From: Thuidium tamariscinum
Taxonomy: Eukaryota; Streptophyta; Bryopsida; Hypnales; Thuidiaceae
Direction of reading: 5' to 3'
Assembly (NCBI GenBank): GCA_947034885.2
Contig: OX344758.2
Span: forward strand, 15,589,067 to 15,653,066
Length of the DNA stretch: 64,000 bases
Shown here one piece after another: positions 1 to 12,156 of the stretch. Both the position numbers and the translations under genes were made by a program. The notes below the pieces were generated by a model that made no database searches, had not been told where the DNA came from, and worked only from the letters and a program-made list of their open reading frames with translations. Numbering within the stretch: the first letter of the stretch is position 1; each line of letters starts with the position of its first letter.

Positions 1-119
1 CAATTTAGTAATATGTCCCCAAGGTCTTCAAATCAACATGCACCTAATTTCATCAGCGTTTGTTACATTAGGGCCACAGTTTAAAGTTCACCAATGAACG
101 CTGAAAGGGAGTTATGTAG

Positions 120-560
120 GGTGCGGGATTGGGGACCAATCGGAAATGGCTTTGCCTACCTTATTGTGTGAAAGTTATTGATTTTTGAATATTTTTTATT
201 TTAAAAAACCAAAAATTGAGATCTCCCGTACCCTGTGTCTCATGATTGTGTGCTTGGTACTATCGAAAAGCTCTTGGTGAGGAAGGGTGCACGGGCTTGG
301 TTTTATGGCATTCCAACCTATGATGTGAAAATTATAGATTTTTGAACATTTTTGGTTCTAAAAAATAAAAAAATTACCTTTACTTATATTTTGGTTGTGA
401 TCTTGGTACCATCAAAAATCCCTTGACAAGGAGGGGTGTACAACATTTGTTTTGTGACATTTGGACCTATAGTGTGAGAGTTATTAAATTTCAAAGTTTT
501 CATGTATTACGAAATTGATAAATTACTTTTATTTTGGATTTGACTATGGCAACGGCACAA
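120..560. repeat. Diverged tandem repeat, about 150-bp units
   Basis: Two to three degenerate units follow each other. Each has a 'cttggtacc/tatc' start, a run like 'gacaaggaggggtg', then 'tgtgag/aaagttat' and an AT-rich end. A further copy lies at 10617-10790, so the unit is also dispersed. No coding potential is seen. Family unknown. Confidence 0.6.
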
Positions 561-2946
561 GGCACTCTAGTCTTTTTGAAAAGCTAACAAGTAAATACAC
601 AACCTCACCAAATATTTTTTTTAAATACTTCCTCACCACATAGTTATGAGCCCTCAAAAATTTAGCCCTCACTCTCTATAATAATCTTCCTTCTCCCACT
701 TCCTGAAGCATAGATTTTGCATAAAAACTCCAAATGGAATGAGTGATAAGGTTTTGAAATCACAAAATTAAGATAAACAACTTCTTAAACTTTCATTGAA
801 AAGCTCTCCCTATACAATGTGCGATGAATCCTCAAAGTCCAAGTTCTCTCAAAATAAATCAAGGAAAGGAGAAAGAAGAAGTTATATCCTATCCACCACC
901 TAGTTAAGTGGAGTTTGACCACTACAAGGCCACATGGACTTGACTTCAACTATCGGCCTTCATTTTTTCCCCATAACCCTATCTTTATCTTTACATAAAC
1001 TTCTAGTTCTTTAAAAAAACCTAAATGAAAGGTAAAACAAACTTCACCTTTCTTTTAAACAACTTTAAACTCAAACTAAAGCCCTAAAATGACTTCAAGT
1101 GTAAAAAAAATCAAATTAATACCAAATAGTTGTTTAATAGAGGTAAAAAAAGTAGAATCTACTCCATATGGATGGATTGGATCCCCCCCCAAATTCTCTA
1201 CTTTAGCAACAACCTAAATTTATATGTAGTGTACGCCTATACAATGTGACAACGTTTGCATGGGATTTTGTTTTGACTCCAAGTAAGTTTTTAGAAGTTA
1301 CTAGGAGCTAAGGTAAAATGATAAACAAATGTAAAATAATAGGGGAATTGAAGGGCATCCGCATAACAAATTTTTCAAGAAACCAATTTTTTTTTTAAAT
1401 AAAAAAAATAGTGATATTGCATGCTACATCAGTACACTTTGATGCCTCTTAAGAGTTTTAAAATTGTTTTTCAATGTTAGCTAAGATGTCAATTGAGATA
1501 TTAATGGTGATGTCAAGTGAGACATATAAATGTTTTTTGTGACGTTCACTAAGATGTTCAAATAGACAAAGTTCAAAGTCCAATAGACCAAATATATCCT
1601 ATATGGTTTGTCTTCACTCCCATCGCCTCATTTGCTTAAATATCAAGTTGTTTTCACATCTAAATATACTCACAATAAGTGGCTTATCAAACCATGTAAC
1701 ATAAATACCAAGTACAATGTATGACATATTGTACACAAAACGGTGTGTATGATGTATGGCATATTGTATATGATACATTTTGTATTGTATATAATATATG
1801 GTATATTTTGTATTTTGTACTATGTATGGTTTTTTGTATGGTATATTGTATATTTGAGTATGTATGGTACATTTAAGCAAATGTTTCAAAAAAATGTCTA
1901 AACATCTAATTTAACATTAAAAAAAACAATCAAAAAATCCTTCCACAAGTCTTTGTCAATGTTGCTAGAAATAGTATGAAATTTTTTACAACATCTACAT
2001 TGATGTCATTGAAAACAATACTTGTCTTTTCAAACATTGTAATGTTAGCTGCCATGTCATTGCCAAGTCAAGTTTAAAAAATCCAATGTGGCACTACCCG
2101 CTTGCTTGGCACTTATGTGGAGGTGACAGGGTTGCCTTATGGCAAACTTTTGGTACATTCTTTGATTGTGTTTGCAAATATGTCACTCTAAAAACAATGG
2201 ACATTTAAAAAAAAATTCTCTTTGTTTTTGCCATGTCAATTTTGACGGATTTTTCTAGACGTTCATAGTAGACATGTTTGATGTTTCATAAAGCATTTGT
2301 CTTTGTTCAAGGGCTTGTCCAAAAAAACACAAGTTCCTTCTAGTGCTCATTTGGATTGTCAGGGCCTAAATGCGGTAGCCTCATTGCGATCCATTGAGGA
2401 GATAGAATTATATCCCTAGCTATTAAACCTATTGGGAATCAAGGTAGTATGAGAAATGATCGGGACCTAGCTATTGCCTTGGCATTTCAAATTGAAGAAA
2501 AAAACTCAGTAACAAGAGTTGTTGGATTGGTGGAATCAATTACCTTTTATGTAAGCTCAAACTGAGGTTTTTGACGAGCCTGGCTTCTATCATTTGTAAG
2601 CCAACAAAGGGTTTGATATACTCGAGCATTATCCTAGGACTCAACTCTGCTCATCAAGGGAGGAGGAAGTAATATTCAATATGAACCTTGGGAGTCCCTC
2701 AAGTTGTTTTTTTGGCAATTTGTGGAAAGGTGATAGCTTTGGGCATCAAAGTTGTCCTTTTACCTTGATTGTTACAACTTGGGTTGATTACTTCTAGCTA
2801 GATGGGTGAGAATTGAGAGCTTTGGACATCGTCATATACTTCTTCTTTTTGTATGGATGGGCCATCAATCAACTTCAAGACCGTTTCAGTGGAATGATTG
2901 TTCCATACTTTGACTTGGTTTCTATTCACACTTGTGATTCCCAATA
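561..2946. other. Unassigned AT-rich DNA
   Basis: There is no supportable gene. Open frames are short, AT-driven and without recognisable motifs. From about 1740 to 1875 the DNA is a low-complexity run built on TATGGTATATTGTAT-like words. The rest shows no clear terminal repeats or tandem structure. Confidence 0.5.
1740..1875. repeat. AT-rich minisatellite-like run
   Basis: Short irregular repeats of tatggtatattgtat / tgtatgrtatat words. The two overlapping minus-strand frames here come only from this low-complexity DNA and are not genes. Confidence 0.55.
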
Positions 2947-3078
2947 CACTAGTAGAAAATCTCCCTAGTTCTGTTGATTTGGTCGCATTGATGATCAACA
3001 GATTTCTGTTAATCAACAGAAATCTGTTGATCATCAACCCGACCAAATCAACAGAACTAGGGAGATTTTCTACTAGTG
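2947..3078. mobile_element. CACTA-type MITE, 132-bp palindrome, TSD ATA
   Basis: Starts CACTAGTAGAAAATCTCCC and ends with its reverse complement. The two halves pair almost perfectly over about 64 bp each around position 3013. The 3-bp ATA at 2944-2946 is repeated at 3079-3081. CACTA (En/Spm) elements are defined by CACTA ends and 3-bp target duplications, so the class is well supported. It has no coding capacity and needs a transposase in trans. A plus-strand open frame crossing it is incidental. Confidence 0.9.
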
Positions 3079-3081
3079 ATA

Positions 3082-4990
3082 TAGCTCAAGAGTAATATTA
3101 GTGGGTTGAAGTTGGATCATCTTCTAGTTAGAGGTTCTACCAATACAACAACTACTAATTCGAGAAATTGGCCAGTTTTGCTACTAGGATTGCTAGGGTC
3201 ACATCTATATATTACACTTAACTGAGGTGTAAACTCTTCTTCATGCTCCTTGGCTAAGTAAATCATATAATGCTCTATTTCTACTTTCATCTCCATGTCA
3301 ACATCTTCACTTGGAACAAGCTCATTTGTAACATCAAGGATATGTACAGGGTTGACCAAAGAAGATAGTAGAGGGGCTTGTAGCAATACCTGGCTCTTTA
3401 GGAAATCAACTGATGAGATTTGAGGTTCTTGAGGGGTAGATAGTGAGGTTAGAAATTGGGGCAATTGATGGTGGGACTCTTTATGTTGTATAATGGAAGA
3501 GTGTTTGGGCTAATGAAGGAAAGAGAGGTTTCTCCTTAGAGACCTCGAGAATCATTAGGTAGTTCAATCTCCATCATAGTTGGACTGAACTTCGACAGAT
3601 CAAATTCATTGATGCTTAGGGACCTAGAGTAAGATTTCCTTGGTTAATAGGTCTTGAAACATGGTTTGCGAGAGCAATATTCTCCCACTTTGAAGCCTTC
3701 TTCATTTATTGAGTGATGCACTCCCAATGGAGATCTCGTATTATATATCACATTATGACAATGATGATGACTGTGTGGGTTCATGTAATACCAGTCACCT
3801 CCAAATCTTGAGTATGAATCCATATTGGAATTCCAATAGGATGAAACCTGAGGTGATCTCAAAATACCTTTGCAAGAACAAATCTTCTTATCATCATCCC
3901 TTGCCAAATAGAGGCTACATCAAGGGTCTTGAACTTTATATTCCACAGTTACTTCCTAGAAGTCTCCTACAATATTGACAACTTAAAATTTTGAAATATA
4001 CACACTAAGGAGATCAATGGCTACAAATAATCTCATATCTTCTTTGACTTTGTTTCTTTGGTCCTCTTCTAAAATGATCCCTACAGTATTAAACTATATT
4101 TTTTGCCTTGCATTGGTAGAATTCTAGTGGTGGATTTTTAAAAGCTATCTAGTTGGAGATGAGAAGTATTGTAGGATGGTATGGATTAAATACTAGATTC
4201 CAGCATTGAAAGGGAACCATACCAATCTTAAATCTACAAAGTGTCAAAGCCAAGGCCTACCTAACTATATCCACTGATTCAAGTTTAATAAAATAAAACC
4301 CTCGTCTTGCATCTCTATGTAGAACAATTTTTGTTTTTAGGCAACTCTTCTAGTTCTCAAATCCAAGATTTGTGACGTACCATGTCAAGAAGGCTAACTA
4401 GAAACCTTGTAAAGATTATCTGTTATTTAAAGTATGTAGCCTCTTTACACAAACCCACCATATCAAAAACCATGGTTGGAATAACTATGCAATCATGTAC
4501 GAAGACTCCATTAGGATTTCTAGAAGTATCCAAAGGGAGATATGCGGCGCATACCTCTATTTGCTGACAAGATGTATTTGATGATAGTAGTTTTGGTAAT
4601 TCCGCAACCTCCACTCAACGGAAGGGCCTTTGAGATTAAGTTGTTGACACCTTATACTCTAGACCAGAGACTTGTGGCTCCCGTCATAGCCTGTCTGCAT
4701 AGATAACAAGTTGCATTCTAACTAATTAGGTTTAGGAAGCTCACAATCTAGATCTTGATAAACCATCTTTAATAGTATGATATATCAAATTGCACGTTGA
4801 GACGCATGAATGCAGATCTAACAAGAATCTAGAACAAATGGGTGAACATTTGCTAATTGATGGTATTTTTAATAGATGACTTTAAAAGACCTACCTATTG
4901 GTCCAATAATTGGACTATTTCGGTGACTATCTTCATCATGGGAGTTCACATCCTTCTAGGAATTACCTTCTAAATCCTAATATGTTGTTT
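3082..4990. other. Unassigned DNA with short decayed open frames
   Basis: Slightly less AT-rich than the start of the window. Minus-strand frames of 115 aa (3117-3464) and 87 aa (3644-3907) contain no motif I recognise. They could be remnants of an old element or chance. No terminal repeats were found. Confidence 0.4.
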
Positions 4991-5314
4991 CATTAGGGGA
5001 AATTTGAGGGCATTAGAAGACTACGAGTTATCTTGAGTTCTCAAATTGTGGAAATACACCACATCAGTAATCAAATGTAGCCTAGATACTACCACGTCAG
5101 AAACTAGTAATTTTTTTAAATTTAAAATTATTTAAAATTTAAATCAATTTTAGGTTTCTTAACTATTTTTTGAATTTTTGAAAAAATTGATTAATTTCTT
5201 TTTCAAAAATTCAAAGATTCAATCATTATGATTTATTGTTTCAAGACAATACACAAAACAAACAAGGGAATGGCCTCGAAATGGCCCTCCCTTGCCCTCA
5301 AATCTCTCCTAATG
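4991..5314. mobile_element. CATTAG-family MITE, copy 1
   Basis: Inverted ends: left CATTAGGGGAAATTTGAGGG, right (reverse complement) CATTAGGAGAGATTTGAGGG. The interior is AT-rich. The same ends bound elements at 9543-9820 and 13401-13702, which establishes the family. I cannot identify a clean target duplication, so the superfamily is open. Confidence 0.7.
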
Positions 5315-6834
5315 AGGAAAACTTAGTTTTGAACACATGTTTACAATTGCAATTTTCTACACATCAATGAATAAATCACCTAGGTCTTTATTACCTTCTA
5401 CAATCTCAAGGCCATTTTTTCATCAAAAAACACTCAAAATTGTCATTTTTAATGTAAACAAAAAATTTAAACATTTGCTCTTTTACATCTCCAATTGTAG
5501 TATTTTGTACTAGATTAGTATTAGAGTCTTTGGAAAAAATTTCACAAACTTTGACTATATCAATTTCAAGATAGAAGCATTGAGAATGAAAACAACAAAT
5601 TTTCAATCACTCCTAGTTTGACTAGATTGTAAGGTGGCTTTGAACCTTATTTACATTATTTCCTCAAAAATTTGCTAAGATTACTCATTGAATAGGAAAC
5701 TTCATAAATTTCACATCACTTATGAAATGGAATGAATAAAATATTTCTACATATTTAGGCAAAAATATAATCTAGATATAAGAAAAAACATGTATTTTTT
5801 TAAAACTATTTCAAGTTTTTGTGGAATTTTTTGCTATCCACCCTAACTCGTTTAAGGTTCATTATGTCATTTTTTTTCCTTGTATGTGATTGAAATAAAA
5901 AAATTACACTTTAAGCAAGCTAATCAAATTTTTCTATCTTGAATAAAAATTTTGAAGGAAATCTTGAGAAATCTTGCAAAAAGTTGAGGTACCTCATAGG
6001 TACCTATCCTCTAAGGAGACTCTTAGGACTTTAAGTGTTAAAGTTACCTACTATCTTAAGTTAACCCCTAAAAGACCAAGTGGTCATCAAATGACTAGTT
6101 GGAAATTTTAACAAGTTCCTATTAAGTCAATTTTGAATGGATCTTTCTAAAAAATTGACACAAGAAGTAGACATGTATACCTTATTTGGAAATGTAATTG
6201 CTTCTAATTAGGAGCCTAGATCAATTATATTTCCAAAGGTATTTTGGATATTTTGGGTAGCTTATGAAAAATCCTCCTTTTTGAAATTTTACCAAGTATA
6301 TCTCTAGTACAATGTAGGATTGTAGGATGCAATCATAAAAAAAATATACCAAGTGTATTGCAAAAATCCCATTCAAGGAAGTGTTGAAGATTCTTATCTT
6401 CTACTGGACATGGTCGTAAATGAATTTCTCCTTCTAATTTCAAATGCCATGATCTTGAAATTTGTAGAGTCAAAAATGATGAATTTTTTCCCTATACATT
6501 CTTATATTAGTCAAATTTACTTTTGTATAATTGAACAAATGTAGATGAAGTTGGATGAGTTGAGATGACAAAATGATGGTATGAAAGTATGGTGAAACCA
6601 TATTGTATTGATTTTATCTAAAATGATTGAAGACTTTCATATTTATGAGTGGCCTTGCAAATTCGCATGATTCCCAAATCAGCTCACCATTTAAATTATC
6701 TTGAATAGAATGGGACCATTGTACACCAAATACATCTCTCCAATTCATGAAAAACTTGTCACCACACTTGGTAGTAAGTTACTCCCTAATATTCATTGCA
6801 TTCAAAAGTTGATTTCTTCTTTTACCAACAAACC
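5315..6834. other. Unassigned AT-rich DNA
   Basis: No gene, and no paired terminal repeat. A lone TTAACCCCTAAAAG at about 6064 resembles the left end of the TTAA-bounded elements found elsewhere in the window, but I found no matching right end. Confidence 0.4.
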
Positions 6835-7219
6835 ATAAGGGAGAAACACCCATTCCCAAACGTGTCCCTTGTAGTGGACTGTAGAGTCATCCAATTGCGT
6901 TAGTAGAATTCCCTTCACGTGTTCATCACATGCTTGATTCTAATTGGCTGACGCATTTCAAGGACACATATAAATATTTGATTGGTTCAGTGATGATTTT
7001 AGCAAGGTTTAGTTTTGGGTGCACCTATTGCACACTTTAATGGTCTAGAGAGCCAACACTTTGAAAAACCAGAGAAATTACATACAACATCTGAAAAATC
7101 TAATTTAAAAAAAAATATTCATGATTTTCGCTTGCTAGTACTAGAAAAGTATCATTTTTAGAAAAATCTGCCTCCAACTATGCTGAATCCCTTATCTAGA
7201 CGGTTTTGGGTCCTTCCAC
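6835..7219 (+). repeat. AAACACCC-end repeat, copy 1
   Basis: Begins ataagggagaaacaccc and ends ggttttgggt..ttcca. It shares blocks such as 'gagccaacactttgaaaa' and 'cctccaactatgctgaat' with copies at 8831-9220 (+) and 11571-12131 (inverted). The ends carry a weak inverted AAACACCC, so it is probably a small non-autonomous DNA element. Confidence 0.7.
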
Positions 7220-7313
7220 CGTAATTGCATCTCCCTATTGAAAAAACTCAGTCACTCTCATGCTTCCTTACAAAACACAGCCTTCACAAATTGCTTATTA
7301 AAATTGATGTTAA

Positions 7314-7674
7314 CCCCTAAACGACGGGCGGGTCACCGTGGGGAGCAGCGGCCCGGTGAACAGTATCCATTTCTGCGCAGACCGCTCAAGCTAGACCAAT
7401 CGCAGATGTGAAATGGAACACAAGTCAACAAAAGATGTAGTCCAGCGGGCAATTTACAAGAAGGGCAGTGTAAATCCGACACCCTCTTCTGAGAATTTGG
7501 GCTCCTATAAATATATGAGTTGGTTGATTGAGGATTTTCAGTGCACTGCATGATGGCACACAATCGTAACTTTGCTACAGAAAAAAATTAGATGAAAAAC
7601 TTTGTTTTCCTCATGCGGCAGACTGTTTCGAAGTCATTCATCGACCAGAAACTGGCGTGAGCGTCGTTTAAGGG
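7314..7674. mobile_element. TTAA-flanked TIR element, 361 bp
   Basis: TTAA at 7310-7313 and 7675-7678 bounds the element. Ends are CCCCTAAACGACG on the left and CCCTTAAACGACG (reverse complement) on the right. The interior is GC-richer than its surroundings. TTAA duplications with CCC-starting ends are the hallmark of piggyBac-type transposition. No transposase is present, so if the reading is right this is a non-autonomous copy. Confidence 0.65.
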
Positions 7675-7678
7675 TTAA

Positions 7679-8303
7679 AAAAAAAATTGCCCCAGAACCA
7701 TGATTGGTCGGCCTTCTTTCAATTCTGTAACCACAATTGAACATTGGGGGGCTTTCAGTTGCAGGACACCAAGGTTTTTTTCCATGGGGGCAGCGGGCTC
7801 GAATGAGTGGGTACAATCAAGAGCGAGTCCCACTGAGATGGACGGAGCCTTGAGTCACGGAGAAAAGTTCATCAAAGTGAATAAAAGTTAAGTTGTGTGA
7901 GGAGCATGAAAGATTTTTAAAATGAAAAATTTCAAAAAGAAGAAGAAAAGGGTTGTGAGGAGCGTTCCATGCTTGCATAATGGGCCATCTGTCATGTTCT
8001 CAAACTGCATGAGAACAATCATGGGAACAAGGAGAACAATCACAAGAACACGTAAGAGACCAATCATGACCCTAATGACATTTCAAATTTCACCCATGAC
8101 TTTGGGATTCTTCTCAGATACTGCTCCCTTAGCATGGGGGCCTCAATAAAGTCTTGGAAATGGAAATTGTCCTTGTGTTAAAAATAAATAAATAAAAGCC
8201 TTGGTTGATAGTAATAAGTTGGTAAATTATAATCTAACTTGAGAACATGCAAAAAATCAACAACTGGGCAACTGCATCAGGAACTTCAAGGCATGTGAAT
8301 ATA
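7679..8303. other. Unassigned unique-looking DNA
   Basis: Moderate GC with short open frames on both strands, none with a recognisable domain. No terminal or tandem repeats seen. Confidence 0.4.
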
Positions 8304-8575
8304 AGGTAGGTACACCCAAAATGGCACCTGGACTTAAAGCACCCTGTACAAGGTGCATACATTTTCAAAATCAGTCATGTACCCAGACTGTAGATGGCGC
8401 TTTCAGAAACACACTTTGACTGTTAATAACTTTTGCATACGGTATCCAAATCCACTGTTCTTTGGTGCGTTGGAACATGCTTTCACTCACCAACAAGACT
8501 GTAAAAACTCTGAACAACATAATAATAGGAACTAGGCACAGTATGAAAAACTGGTGCTTTTGGGTGTACCTACCT
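8304..8575. mobile_element. TA-flanked MITE (mariner/Stowaway-like), 272 bp
   Basis: The inverted ends AGGTAGGTACACCCAAAA match on both sides, and TA lies at 8302-8303 and 8576-8577. A TA dinucleotide duplication is typical of Tc1/mariner elements and their Stowaway-like MITEs. The end sequence is not the classic Stowaway CTCCCTCC, so the family assignment is tentative. No coding capacity. Confidence 0.7.
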
Positions 8576-8830
8576 TAGTGCCATGATGGTGCATTGAAAT
8601 GCAATCAAGTAAATTTGGTGCCAATCCCTATGTTATACCAACTCAATATGGAGAAAATGGTACCTATATTGTCAAAATGCAACCTTTGGTGTAAAAATAG
8701 CACCAAAGTAGTCTGGCCCAACTTTTTTGATGTGGTACTTCAGTTGCCAGTGCATGGGCTTGACTCCAGGCTCTCACTTAAAGTTGATTTGCTTGTGCCT
8801 AATTTATGTATTCATAATTGTTCAAAAAAC

Positions 8831-9220
8831 ATAAGGGAGAAACACCCATTTCCGTCCCTATACCTATTTCTAGACCTTAGAGTATCACTAAATCTGTCCA
8901 TTAGCGTTCATTAAAGTGTCTCACAAATGTTTAATTTTAATTTGCTGACGCAGTTGTAAGACACATGTATAATTTTCATTCACTGACAACTGATTTCAGC
9001 AGAGTTCAGTTTAGGGTACACCTATAGGACAGTTCCAGTGGTGTAGGGAGCCAACACTTTGAAAATTTATAGAAATTACATACTGATTCCAGAAATTTTA
9101 AATTTTTTTTTGGGATATATGTGATTTTCACTCACTAATACTAGAAAAATATCATTTTTAGAAAAAAGATGCCTCCAACTATGCTGAATCCCTTATTTGG
9201 ACAGTTTTGGGTGTTTCCAC
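8831..9220 (+). repeat. AAACACCC-end repeat, copy 2
   Basis: Best preserved plus-strand copy. Left ataagggagaaacacccat, right cagttttgggtgtttcca. Very similar to 6835-7219 along its full length and to 11571-12131 in reverse. Confidence 0.75.
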
Positions 9221-9542
9221 TGTGTGAGCTATTGAATTCTAAAGAATAAGCTGAAAGTTATGTGGAGTTTTATTGTGTAGGCAATGAAGGTAGAGAAAAC
9301 ACATGAAGTGGTTTTTTTGAACTCAATTGTGAAAAATTTGAGATAAAAATAAAAAAAAGGATAACTATTGTTTACTTGAACATTCTTACCTTTTAAATTT
9401 ATTTTTAAAATTAAAATTTATTTTTGGAAGGGTTTGAAAAGCGTACGTTTTGAAGTTTAGACACATTGAACTTGCAATCGATGGAGATGTTCATTCTAAA
9501 GTTTTTAAACATTGTATTCAAACAAGCAAGGCAAAAAATGCA

Positions 9543-9820
9543 CATTAGAAGACATTTGAGGGCAACAGAAGATTGCAAGTTCCTAGATTGCGGGAATGTA
9601 GGATCTGCCACAGGAATACAAATCTGACATGGTCAAGAGAGTACTATATCATCAATTCTGTTCTGCAATTAAAAAAAATTCTTCCACATTTCAAAACCCC
9701 AATTTTAATGTTTAATAATTAATTTTTTAATTGTTGGCTTGACAATGGCTAGTAGTTAAGGGAACACTTTTGGGAACAATCCTGAAACGGGCTTCTAGAG
9801 CCCTCAAATCTCCTCTAATG
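9543..9820. mobile_element. CATTAG-family MITE, copy 2
   Basis: Left CATTAGAAGACATTTGAGGGC; right reverse complement CATTAGAGGAGATTTGAGGG. Interior AT-rich, with 'ctagattgcgggaatg' matching the GC-rich arm of the copy at 13401. Confidence 0.7.
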
Positions 9821-10616
9821 AACTACAATGGAATTTGTTAAATGAAGGATGTAAGGATTCTACCCTTTCTTTTGGATACAAATATCCTATATGAAAGTCT
9901 GATAAGATTCAAAAATATTTAAATCATTTTTTGTGAAAAGGTATTACATGCCATCTTGCAACTTATGTGAGTTGATGTGGATCCTCAAGAGTTTGACTTG
10001 GAAATTCAATTTCAATATTAGAATGTTGAATCAAATCTTCATCTATAGTACGATATTTTGAAAGAGTTTTGGACCTCCAAACACCAAAGGACTCTAATCA
10101 AGGGTTAATAATATATCTACTTGTTGTAGGGTTTGAGTGCCTCCACCTTTGTGATTGCATGAAGAAAATTATATAAACTTATGGTCGAAGATGACCCTTA
10201 ACTATCGGATGATGATGGAGAGGTACCCAAACCAAATGGCGTGGTTGCAAGTTTGAAACTTGGCACTAACAATTGGTTTATCTAGTGTGAAAGAAGCCCC
10301 TCTTCTTGGCATAAACATGTGCAGAGTGTTCTTCGACACTCTTATTTCCCCCCAAAAAAAGTTATATAGATTTAGACCAAGTTTCTTTTGGAAAATGATT
10401 CAAAAGAATATTAGGTGATAGATTTTGCCTTCCTTCCTTCTATAAAGAATTGCTACAAGGTCTTGTATTGATATTACCAACTTTTTAAGATTACTAAATA
10501 TTGAAACTAAAGAATGAACCAAAAAATCATTACGTTCTTCCATGCATTTATACCTTAAGATATATTGTTTGTTTTGTTCTTCACATTGAGATCTTCTAGA
10601 CCATGTTTCCCCTAGT
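9821..10616. other. Unassigned AT-rich DNA
   Basis: No gene, terminal repeat or tandem structure could be supported in this stretch. Confidence 0.4.
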
Positions 10617-10790
10617 CACGTTCTTGGTACCATCAGAAAGCTCTCAACAAGGAGGGGTGCATGGGATTTGTTTTGTGGCATTCCAACCTGTGGTGAAAAA
10701 GTTATGAATTTTTGAGTTGTTTTTGGTTCAAAAATTAAAAAATTACTTTTACTTTGGTTTGGGCTGTGGACAACGACACAAGGCACATTA
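10617..10790 (+). repeat. Dispersed copy of the 120-560 tandem unit
   Basis: The run 'ttcttggtaccatcagaaag ... aaggaggggtgcatggg ... gacaacgacacaaggcac' matches the units at 250-560, including the closing 'acgacacaaggcac'. Confidence 0.65.
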
Positions 10791-10792
10791 TA

Positions 10793-11089
10793 CCAAAAAG
10801 TATATTTAGTGTTTAGTGTTTTTACCCCCCTACCCGACCGAACACTAAATCTCAACTTTACTAGGATTAGTGTAACACTAAACTTCAATGTGCTGCGTTT
10901 GTCTTTTCTTCCATTCATTTTTTTAATATATTCTAACACTAAATGTAAACCTCTTCAGATTTCAGATTTACCATAGAGTACTTTTTGTCTTAGAAATGAG
11001 ATTTAGTGTTACTTACTTTAGTAGGCTTAATGATATTTAATGTCATGGTTTGTAAATAGTGTTGCTAACACTAAATATACTATTTAGTG
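10793..11089. mobile_element. TIR MITE with TTTAGTGTT-rich ends
   Basis: Both ends carry AGTATATTTAGTGTT in inverted orientation, and AACACTAAA words recur inside. TA lies on both sides (10791-10792, 11090-11091). The outermost bases are diverged (CCAAAAAGTA against CACTAAATAGTA), so mariner-like or decayed CACTA origins are both possible. Confidence 0.55.
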
Positions 11090-11364
11090 TAGTATGAATG
11101 AAAATAGCTTTCTGAAGAGCCCCCCAGGCCCCCACCCACTCCCCTGAAAATTATTTCTGAGTGCTCTGCCCCAAATGAGTGAGTGACTGAATAAAAATAA
11201 CCTGACCTGGACCCTTAGTCACTGAGCAAATGAAGGACACTTCAGTTGCAGTAAAGGGGTCCCTTTATTTGTGTAAGTTTTTTATTTTTTTTAAATTTAC
11301 AAGAAGCAGATGAAGGACACAGTTATTTAATCGATTCAGTGAATGATGGACATTGTCACAATAA

Positions 11365-12152
11365 CCCCTAAAAGCCTCAATCCTTTTTTGATTTTTTTTG
11401 CATATTTTTACTTATAGCTTTGTACAGATTTACCATTTATCAGATTTTAATGAATTTGGTTATGAATGAAGGTTGTCTTTTTTTAGATTTAAGTATTACA
11501 TTTGATAAATGAGAAGTTAGTTGGATGAAACAGAGCTTTAAAGCCCTTTGTTTCATTGTCCAAAATACAATGGAAACACCCAAAACCGTCCAAATAAGGA
11601 ATTCAACATAGTTGGAGGTAACATTTTCTAAAACATAACATTCAGTAGCAGTCTGTCACACTACCTCCCAATGGATGAAATGGTGTGGAATATCCCACAC
11701 CATTCAGTAACTAAAGTTGCAAACTTCAAGAAATTTCAGATGAAATTAGGTGATGGGGACTTCACAAAAGGAAAGGCAGTCCTTCTATGGGCTACAGAAT
11801 GTTATGAACTGATATTTTTCAGTATTAGCGAGTGAAAATCATGAATATTAAGAAAAAAATCAAATTTTTTGAAATCAATATGTAATTTTTATAAATTTCC
11901 AAAGTGTTGGCTCCTTAGACCACTGGAACCATCCTGTAGGTGTACCTTTAATTGAACACCTGCTGAAATCAATTGTCAGTGAATGAAAACTATACATGTG
12001 TCTTACAATTGCATCAGCAAATTAGAATTAAACATTTGTCGGACGCTTTAATGAATGCTTATGGACGAATTTAGTGGTACTCTACGGTCCAGGAATAGGT
12101 CCAGGGATGGAAATAGGTGTTTCTCCCTTATGGACATTGAAGCACTTCAGGG
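11365..12152. mobile_element. TTAA-flanked element interrupted by another repeat
   Basis: Left end CCCCTAAAAGCCTCAATCC, right end (reverse complement) CCCTGAAGTGCTTCAATG. The flanks are ATAA (probably a mutated TTAA) at 11361-11364 and TTAA at 12153-12156. The outer parts match, in reverse, the intact 221-bp element at 60845-61065. The match breaks at 11570 and resumes at 12132, exactly around the AAACACCC-end repeat, so that repeat inserted into this element. Confidence 0.65.
11571..12131 (-). repeat. AAACACCC-end repeat, copy 3, nested
   Basis: Reverse-oriented copy of the repeats at 6835 and 8831, with about 170 extra bp near its left side (roughly 11650-11815). ATGG occurs at both junctions and may be a 4-bp target duplication. 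The nesting gives a relative age: younger than the TTAA element. Confidence 0.65.
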
Positions 12153-12156
12153 TTAA

